Below, piece by piece: positions 52,721 through 64,000 of a DNA stretch of 64,000 nt. The stretch comes from Breviolum minutum Mf 1.05b.01. Taxonomy: Eukaryota; Sar; Dinophyceae; Suessiales; Symbiodiniaceae. The position numbers and the translations under genes are program-made. How positions within the stretch are numbered: position 1 is the first letter of the stretch; each line of letters begins with the position of its first letter. Location of the stretch: NCBI GenBank assembly GCA_000507305.1, contig DF239309.1, positions 70,872 through 134,871 of the forward strand, written 5' to 3'. The notes under the pieces are model-generated. The model was given only the letters and a program-made list of their open reading frames with translations. It did no database searches and was not told where the DNA came from.

Positions 52721-53276
52721 ATCGTTGGATCGTCGGACTGCTTACCATTAGCTGCCGACACTACTGATCTCACATTCAAAATGCGACTCAATATTTCAGT
52801 GGCTAAGCAGATATGGATATGTGTAGTGTCTGAAGCTTGGTCTTCTTTGGGATCATGCCTGCAGCCAACGTGGATTGTAAAGTCTCCTGCACAAGATCCA
52901 AGTCTCAGGCTGACAAGGGGGAAACTACCCGAGCAGAATCCCCAGTATGTACTGCAGTAATTTGAAGTTTGTGTCGCAAATCTATGCAGCTTTGAGCGTG
53001 TCCCCCGAAACATTTCATTTGGAAAGCAACTGCCAAGGTGGTCTCATCTTGATTTAGGGGAGGTGCAGGAGGTGAGAATTTTCCCCTTTTTCTGTAATAT
53101 ANATGTTTCATGCAGAAACATCAAACATCTCGATGTTTTTCTGTCTTTGAAACCCAGGCTCATCAATCAACAAGTACTCCCAAAAACACTTCGTACGACC
53201 ACATTATGTTGACCAAAAAAAATCGTTCACAAAAAATATTCTGAAACAGAAACACACACAAAAAAAAAACAGATTC

Positions 53277-53402
53277 TAGTTGGTGGTTTCAACCCGTCTG
53301 AAAAATATGGTACCAGGGTCACCATCAATATGCACAAGTCACATTGGATCATGTTGTCATGGATCTGGGTAAAAGTTCAGAAAATGTTTGAAACTACCAG
53401 GC
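53277..53402. mobile_element. Hairpin MITE, family M2, copy 5 (with internal insertion)
   Basis: Ends ctagttggtggtttcaacc and gtttgaaactaccagg. The interior carries ~25 extra bases relative to the other copies (around ggtaccagggtcaccatcaa). Confidence 0.7.
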
Positions 53403-57311
<3,909 letters not shown>

Positions 57312-57584
57312 CTACCGTTCATACCTGATCTGGTATACTCTGCTGGTGGAAACTTCCGCGATGTGAGGAAAACAATGTTCCTCATCATCCCATCCCAGCC
57401 AGTGAGTTTCAACGGCTAAACCAGAGTAATCCTTTTTGCCACGAAGAATATCATATGGCCATCCCACCAGAATCCCGTTTTTCGGGACCCCCAACCACGT
57501 AGTGAGGTGGCACCGCCATGACTCAAACGCCACTTTTGGAAGGCTCGCACACAACACAAACCTGGAACCACGGAAAGCTTTCAT
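57312..57584 (-). CDS. Candidate exon, unknown protein
   Basis: 90 codons open on the minus strand with well-mixed composition: FRGSRFVLCASLPKVAFESW, LGVPKNGILVGWPYDILRG, VETHWLGWDDEEHCF. It ends at a stop at 57312, unless a donor precedes it. Several aromatic and charged residues look like a folded domain, but I cannot name it. The start is uncertain; an AG acceptor lies just upstream (CATGAAAG). Confidence 0.4.
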   Translation of the reverse strand: MKAFRGSRFVLCASLPKVAFESWRCHLTTWLGVPKNGILVGWPYDILRGKKDYSGLAVETHWLGWDDEEHCFPHIAEVSTSRVYQIRYER

Positions 57585-58324
57585 GAGAAAATCTTTTCCA
57601 CCTCCCGTGAAACCGTTGAAAATCTTAAATGGATCCAGGAATCACCAGGATGTAGCTTTACAAGTTTGGATGTGACATTTCTTCCAGGTACGAGTCCTGT
57701 TAGTGAAATATCATCTGAAACACCGTGGCAACATATTCCCTTAGCTCACTTCAGAAAATTCCCGAAGAATTCTCACGACTGATTCTAGCAGATCCAAAAT
57801 CCAAACCTTCCAACAAACCAAATTCCACAAATTCTAACTGGCCAAAATCCCACCTGCAAAGCACCGCCCAGCGCTTCGCTGCCGTCCATTTGGCAAAGCC
57901 TCACGGGCTGTTGGTTGTGGGGCCCACACCTCTGGAACACTGCCAGAACCCTCCCAGAACCCTGTCAACATGTTTCGGTCAATTGTTTTTTCAAGGTTTT
58001 TTCTTTTCGGTCTTCTTCTGTCATTTTAGCCCTCGGCTCAGCAAGTAATTAGGATTGACTCTATGTCATTCTTAAAGGGGACTGTGACCAGGAATGGTAA
58101 AGACCGCAATGGATGTTTCCTCTACCCGTGTGTTTAACACTTGATTCTTCGACACAATCGTAATTTTTGTTTTGCCGCGGCAAAACCCTCTCATCTGTTG
58201 CGAAGCATCAACTGCCTCACAACTGCGCCGTATCAAGTTGCAAGAATTTCCGGTGTTTCTGCGCTTACCTTTCCCCTTTCCTTAAGCCTTGGCTTAAAGC
58301 AATCTCCTCCACCAACCCTTAAAC

Positions 58325-58445
58325 CTTGGTACCAGACAGCTGATGGCATTGTCACCACACGCCGTGGCAGATGGAGAAATGCCTCCAGGGTCAATGCCAT
58401 CTCATCTAAGTTTTTACAATTCATCACCATCTTCGTCAAGTATGC
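58325..58445 (-). CDS. Candidate internal exon, unknown protein
   Basis: 121 bp between a CTCAAG|GCATAC acceptor and a CCAAG|GTTTAAG donor, with the AG|G start seen in other exons of this window. It reads AYLTKMVMNCKNLDEMAL, TLEAFLHLPRRVV and TMPSAVWYQ. No family recognised and no adjoining exon was found in phase. Confidence 0.4.
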
Positions 58446-60689
58446 CTTGAGCAAGAGCAAAATGAACAACTCTGAAACATGTATTGAACATTGGATGATT
58501 GGATCCTCTTTATACATAATTACAAATACAAATTGATTTGTATTTGATTCTCCCAAACATGTGCGATCTGTCAGGGTCCACATCATGACCTATAAGCTGA
58601 AGCCCTTAAAGCTTGGAGATTGGAACCACAAAAACAACCTTCAAGGATTCCACTGTATAACAATTCACAAAAAAAGAACAGGATGACATCATTTTTTTCA
58701 GAGAATCCTCTGTTGACATCATTGCGATACTCGGTGCCATGACATCATACTTTACCCAAATCATTCAGGAGGATTCTTTAGGATTATGTAACCTTATCAA
58801 GGTTGAATCAAGATTTTGACCCAAATCCAGTTGCCTAAAACCCCTTGAGTCAATATTTCCAAGAACATTTTTCACAGACCTAATGAGCAGACCGCTGAAT
58901 CTTATTCCGGATCCCTTGTCCAGATATCATCGTTGGCAATTTGCCTGGCCTGTGGTCCAAGTCCAAGGCTACGAATCGACACACCCAGCGAGAGAGACAT
59001 GGACAGCCGGAAATTCACCGCGACAGCATTCCTTCTATTTGATGGGCTTTAAGGTTTCAAGTTTGAGGTTTGATTTGTTGGTGATGGAATTAGAGATCAG
59101 TTACATGTTTTTTCTGAAGTTTCAAGTTTGCTTTATTTTTTGTTGTCTTTAGATTTGTGGTTTACGCTCATGAATGGTTAGGTAATCCGACTTGAAATGG
59201 GACATTTGTTCCCAAGAAAAGGCACCAAGACCAAAACATGTATCTTTCCGAATGAAGTCAAACACTGACTGAGACTCCTCCAGAAAGAAAACAATATAAC
59301 TGTGGTCCTTTTTTTCCCCATAATAATCCTACATTGATTCAACTGCTATGTTTGATCGCTTTTTTGACCCCTACAACAACTTCAGGGCTGTCTTTTCTAG
59401 AAAGATATGCAAGGCATTTCGATATTTTGGTGTTTTCCACTCCTAAGTTGACTTGGCGTTTGTAGGCGTTACCCAAGATGTCAAACAGACCAAGTCTTGA
59501 GCAACTTCATGGCAGTTTCAATCGCAAAACATCCAACAAACCATGGGGAATTTCCCATGAACGGACACTCCTGGGCGATCTATAACAGCATAATGATCCT
59601 TTTTCCGCAAAACTGAAATGTTTTCCAAATTGTGGAGAGTTCCCTACAAACTACCGAATTTGAGCTGGTACAATTTTAAGGTCTGCAGAGACAAGAGCAG
59701 TGAAGTGGATGACAAAAACACCACCCGGTTTTTACGGTCCCAAATGGGTGCAAAATCCGACAGATTTTGGAACCCTCCCTGAAACTAAGAATTCGCATCT
59801 GAATATTGCCTGGATTGTAAGATGCCTATCCATTTTCAAATGATTTCATTTTCGCCAGGTGCTACAAGTATGGAGTTTCCAGGCGCAGTGTTTTCCAGCG
59901 GTCGTCATTTACATCCCACTTCGCAATGGTGGAAATGGATTGGGCTTATATCAATGTGTTTCTTTGGTCTCGGAAAAGGTGGCCTTGGGATCATATTTCA
60001 CCCCCGAACCAAGCAAATTTATACCTGGTATTTTTCTTGTATTTCATACAGACCCATAGGATTGAATCTTATATATATATATAGGTGATATAGTTGGTTG
60101 TATCCTCAGTCCAAGACATATTCAAGGATTTGACGATGGATATGGCTGATTGGCTGGTTGTATCCATATTGTATGCTCAAATTCCCTATGTATATAAATG
60201 TATAAATGTATGCTTATAGTTTATAGCTAGACTACGGGGGTTCATTCAAGCACTGTTTCATGTTCTGACTATGTGTTGAGGTGTCCAAAAGCTCCTCTAG
60301 TGTCAGGATGTTGGTTCCTTGCTGCTGTCCTGCCGCATGAACATTTCTGAGACATGCGGGCAGAAACCCTTCAAATATTTATATAAATCTCTCAAGTTTG
60401 CACATTGGTTATTGTCTCATGCTTTCTATGAAAGCTCACCCTGTGCTGTTTTGAATTCCTTGATGCCCTGCCTGCTCAAACTGTTTGCTCTTTGCTAAAC
60501 ATGTCGATATGTTTTGGCTTGAATATTCTGAACAAACTTAAACTTGCTGTGACCTACTGTAGATAGTCAGTTTATCATCTCATGAAAGTCGTCGAAACCT
60601 TTTCTTCATGGGGCATGTTGGATCTTCCCAAATGCTGCTGACCACGCCATTTTCAAATCGCTTACCGGGCTCCAAATCCTGACTTACCC

Positions 60690-60778
60690 CCGCAGTCAGA
60701 GACCGACTGTGAGACCATGGCTTCAGAAACATGCGGCCAGCAAATCCAAAACAGGATGCCATTAATTCATGAACTTGC
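60690..60778 (-). CDS. Candidate internal exon, unknown protein
   Basis: It follows a TTGCAAG acceptor and ends at a canonical donor, GCGGG|GTAAGT. It reads VHELMASCFGFAGRMFLKPW and SHSRSLTAG. Weak evidence apart from the donor. Confidence 0.3.
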
Positions 60779-60899
60779 AATATAGGAATGAAATCATTTA
60801 TATACTAGAAAATGTTGGAATTGAAACTTCATAATGTGTACATGAATCTACAAAGATGATTTGTTCAAACTTCAACCTGTAACATGTGTATACATCGAT

Positions 60900-61257
60900 G
60901 AGGCCAACAGTCAACCAAAACATCGCAGAAGGCCGCAGGCCATGGCTGCACACTCATCACCATCGCAGCATGGAGCGGTGACCACCCAGTGGCCCAGCTG
61001 CCAGCGAAAAAAAAGCACGTCCCGAATTGGTGACGGAGAGGAGTAGGGAAAAGTCAGAATTCACCAATCAACCCATATCACTTGAGGTTCTAAAGTGAAG
61101 CTTGGAATGAGTGAGAATCCTTCACCGTCTGCAAAGAAAATACACGCAGGGAAGCCCAGGGAAGGTCCTTGGGATCCCCGTTTCTGCAACGTCGGTTCGT
61201 CGCAAATTGGTGCAGCGTCATAAAACAACGACAGCGTCCGGGGGAAGCTGAAAAGCC
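60900..61257 (-). CDS. Candidate exon region
   Basis: From a TTTTCAG acceptor at about 61257, the minus strand reads PRTLSLFYDAAPICDEPTLQ and PSLGFPACIFFADGEG, up to a TGA near 61049. Further on, 61010-60930 reads TGWSPLHAAMV, faintly like an ankyrin repeat (G.TPLH.A), but one partial motif is not enough to call the family. Confidence 0.25.
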
Positions 61258-62386
61258 CATTGCTTCTTACTGGTTCTCGGTGGTGGTTCCGGAATCGATT
61301 GTGAATGAGAAATCTATATATACATATAGACTATGAGATCAGTTTTCTACAACTCTTTATTGGAAGATATCACACAAGTTACAGGGTGATGTATCATGTA
61401 TGTATTCACCAGGATTTTTATGCGTCCTCAAAGCGTGCAGAATTTAGGAAGCATCAAGATGTTGAAATTCGTCGGCCCGCTATCATACTACCCATGAACT
61501 CGAGTCACTGTATCCATGCAAGATAATATGTGAACAAGCCTGCATACGCTTGCCAGCTGTGAGCCGGAAAGCTCCCCCCTTTCAAGTTGGACTTCGAAAC
61601 CGAAGTCTTTGCGACTGAAAACTTGGAGCTTGTTGCCTAAAATGTCTGGTTGTTTTGCTATCAGCTATTAATGATATGTTGTTTGTTCATGTCCAAAGTC
61701 TAGATTTTGAGTGTTCAATCTCAGAACTCACCTCAACAAATCTATTCAAAATCATCATCATCTTGGTCGTTCTTCACCTTAGCCGGAAGGAAAAATCACA
61801 ACCACCATGGAAATCGGCCTACCTTCGCTGATTTCCAGCCATCGTCGAAGCTTGTAATTTTTAAGTCAGTGGGTCAACCAAAGTGCAAAGGCAAGGAATT
61901 ATGTAAATTCCTTACAGTTCCTGGTATTTGCAAAAGGGGCGTTGTTGCATGTAAACTCATGCCTCTCACGATGAAATTGTATTTCATGATATTGAATTTT
62001 ATGAAGTATGTGCTCAAAGAGGGAGAATTTTAGAACTTTGTGAGAGCTTTGCTCCTGTACAAAATGCTAACTCTCTCTCAAACCGTTGAAGGAGTTTCCA
62101 AATACCAGTTTTATCCGGAAGATGCAAAAGAACAAAAGCATACCAAAACATTTAGCCCAAGCAATCATGTGCCATCCTAGTTGATGCTTGATTTCAATTA
62201 ACCCCCTGCCATCCCAACTTCACACTAAGATTCTTTTCTTTCAAGTGAAAACAGCCCTCGCAGCTTTCATCGAGCTATAAGATAATACTGTAATAATATT
62301 TGTATAAATCGAATTGCTACAGATTTCGATCCTATCATACTAAACCATATGAAATCGCAGGTGCGCATGTGCCACCAAAGGTACAC

Positions 62387-63424
62387 GTCGCTTTCGGCCC
62401 TTAGGCTTCTCCGCTACTTCTTTGGCTCCACCATTGGGCTGGCCGTTCTCCTGGTCGCTTTCTAGTCGGAGGGCCTTTGCTGAAAATATGACGGTTTGAT
62501 TCCTCATAGATCACCTTGGATTTAGTTGGGTTTTTGGAGCCTCATCAATAAAGGTTTTGGTTCATGGATCTTGAATTTGCCCAGTCATAAGTTGTCAATA
62601 GCTGCCTTGTTTTTATCGCTGTTTGAATGGTCACCACAACCCAGCATCGACAGATTGACTGAGATTGAACTGAACGGCCTCGCCTTATCAGCACGGCCCC
62701 GCCCACGTCCCTTGCCCTTTCGAGGTTTCTTCTCTTCCTGCGCCGAGATTGTCTTAACCGCGTTTCTTTCAACCAGCAACCAGCAACCAGGTTTCCAGCT
62801 CCTTCCACTTGTCTTGGAAGTGTCTTGCTTTGCAATGTTTGGAAGATCCCCTTAGTTGACATCTGTCCCAACAAAGCTAGACATCTCTCATATTGAAACC
62901 CCTACAAAAACCATATGACCGCCATGGGTGGAGCCCCTGGCCATGGTCCCCGTCCTCAAAGCCAGGTTCGGCCTCCACTGCCTTTCGCTTCGGGGCATCG
63001 TTCTTGCGCTGCGCAGTGGCCGGCACCTGTGTGGGAGCAACCTCCATCTCCTGACGGTGGGCAATGGGGCAATGGTGGGTCCCTGGCGTTTTCGGATCAC
63101 AATGCTGTTGGGATCACTGATCACTTGGTCTGTTCCTTTAACACTTCTTTAGCTACCTTAGCTGGCAATACTCAATTTTTTGCACACTTTCGACAGAATC
63201 TCATCCCTTTCCCACTCCATCTCCTCCTTTCCATGGGCTAAGGTGTTCACCAACTGCTCCATGGCATCCAAAGCCGCTTGTGCCGCGCCACTGGCCTTCC
63301 CGCCGCCGCCGCCGGCCTCTCCCTCGGCCGGCGCCGGTGCCGCGGCGGCATCACCTTCGCCTTTGCCACGTGGCTTGCGTGCCTTTTCCTTAAGCGTCGG
63401 TGGAAAGCTTGAGGGTGGGTCGTC
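62387..63424 (-). CDS. Spliced gene for a Lys/Arg-rich, charged protein (four exons)
   Basis: Exon 63424-63188 (AG|GAC start, 237 nt, 79 codons, AAA|GTGTGC donor) has a basic/Gly-Ala region (KARKPRGKGEG, then Ala/Pro and Gly runs) and then a helix, ALDAMEQLVNTLAHGKEEME with WERDEILSK, likely coiled coil. Exon 63050 to ~62920 (CAG|GAGATG) reads EMEVAPTQVPATAQRKNDAP, KRKAVEAEPGFEDGDHG. Exon 62737 to ~62668 (CAG|GAAGAG) reads EEKKPRKGKGRGRGRADKAR. Exon 62461-62387 reads ESDQENGQPNGGAKEVAE, KPKGRKRR, with a GAC|GTGTAC donor. Basic clusters look like nuclear localisation or nucleic-acid-binding tails. I do not recognise a family; chromatin or RNA association is a guess. The ends of exon 2 and exon 3 are not fixed, and further exons may lie on both sides. 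Confidence 0.6.
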
Positions 63425-63429
63425 CTACT

Positions 63430-64000
63430 CCCAGGCTGATAAATTCTGAGACTGGTGACCAAATCACATTTGAAACTTCGCTGCGAGGTGTTTTCCAAGT
63501 TACATTTTGGCCAGGGGGTGACCTTTGCAAAGAGAACGATGCTCAAGAATATTGCAAACTATAGGCGGAATATCACCAACTACGGATGATAGGGTTTTAC
63601 ACATTTCTTTCAAAACAACGCATTCCCAATTCATATGGAGACCTGGATATGCATCGCGAATTGGAAGCTAGCAAATTACAGCTCATCTGCTGCAACTGAT
63701 CATAGCTTGTTCTAAAGAAAGAGTATCCAATTCCAAGCTCTGGATGTTGATAGAGATGTGAGATTTCCGTTAAGCTTCAGTCAGTCTGCTTTGTAATAAA
63801 TGTATATACGGAAGCAAAAGCTGCTAAGGCAACAGCCTGGTTAGTTGTCTGTGGGATTTACTCAACTCACCCATTCAACGGGTCCACTTGCATTCCAAAG
63901 ACCCTAATCTTTGGCACATTCCAACATCTTACCCATTCTATACATCCAAATCTCATGGAAGCGTTCCTGACCAAAAACTGATTTACAAATTCTTCCAACC
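63430..64000. other. No gene supported
   Basis: Short frames only. Upstream exons of the minus-strand gene at 62.4-63.4 kb would be expected here or beyond the window, but I could not place one. Confidence 0.4.

Overview
The window looks like nuclear DNA of a dinoflagellate, probably Symbiodiniaceae-like; this is an inference and no marker gene fixes the species. Four observations support it. Host genes are scattered as very short exons separated by long AT-rich introns. Almost every exon I could phase begins with G directly after the AG acceptor, and at least one intron seems to use a non-GT donor; both are known dinoflagellate habits. The window holds tyrosine-recombinase (YR) retrotransposons of a kind common in these genomes. 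The rest is full of small hairpin MITEs and microsatellites. I saw no bacterial operon, rRNA, tRNA or spliced-leader gene.

Layout. 1-11.6 kb: mostly non-coding, with MITEs, a long (CATA)n tract and one or two candidate minus-strand exons. 11.7-21.6 kb: a minus-strand spliced host gene (or genes). Its best part, six exons at 21587-17729, joins in phase into one open frame and encodes two copies of a ~55-residue module (F..+W - LP - F.P..T - F). 22.2-30.7 kb: element 1, an 8.4-kb YR retroelement on the minus strand (YR, acidic Cys-rich ORF, Gag-like ORF, methyltransferase-like, RT, RNase H). 31.6-33.3 kb: four more minus-strand host exons carrying a third copy of the same module, so element 1 probably lies inside an intron of one large gene. 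33.5-41.2 kb: element 2, a 7.7-kb YR retroelement on the minus strand (small membrane ORF, two Gag-like ORFs, RT, RNase H split by a methyltransferase-like domain, hydrophobic hairpin, YR). 41.5-43.8 kb: further short minus-strand host exons. 44.4-53.1 kb: a complex satellite-like array of ~0.5-kb units with a recent 1.3-kb duplication. 53-62 kb: mostly non-coding with a few candidate exons. 62.4-63.4 kb: four exons of a minus-strand gene for a highly charged, Lys/Arg-rich protein.

How the parts relate. Both retroelements end in split direct repeats (in coding direction A1 - ORFs - B1 - A2 - B2), the arrangement known from Ngaro/PAT-type YR retrotransposons that pass through a circular DNA. 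Their domain orders differ: element 2 has YR last, element 1 has YR first. That is what opening the same circle at another point would give. Both carry single-base frame breaks, so these copies are probably not fully autonomous. The most unusual features are the methyltransferase-like domain lodged between the first and second catalytic residues of RNase H in element 2, the membrane-type segments in that element, and the modular host gene apparently interrupted by element 1.
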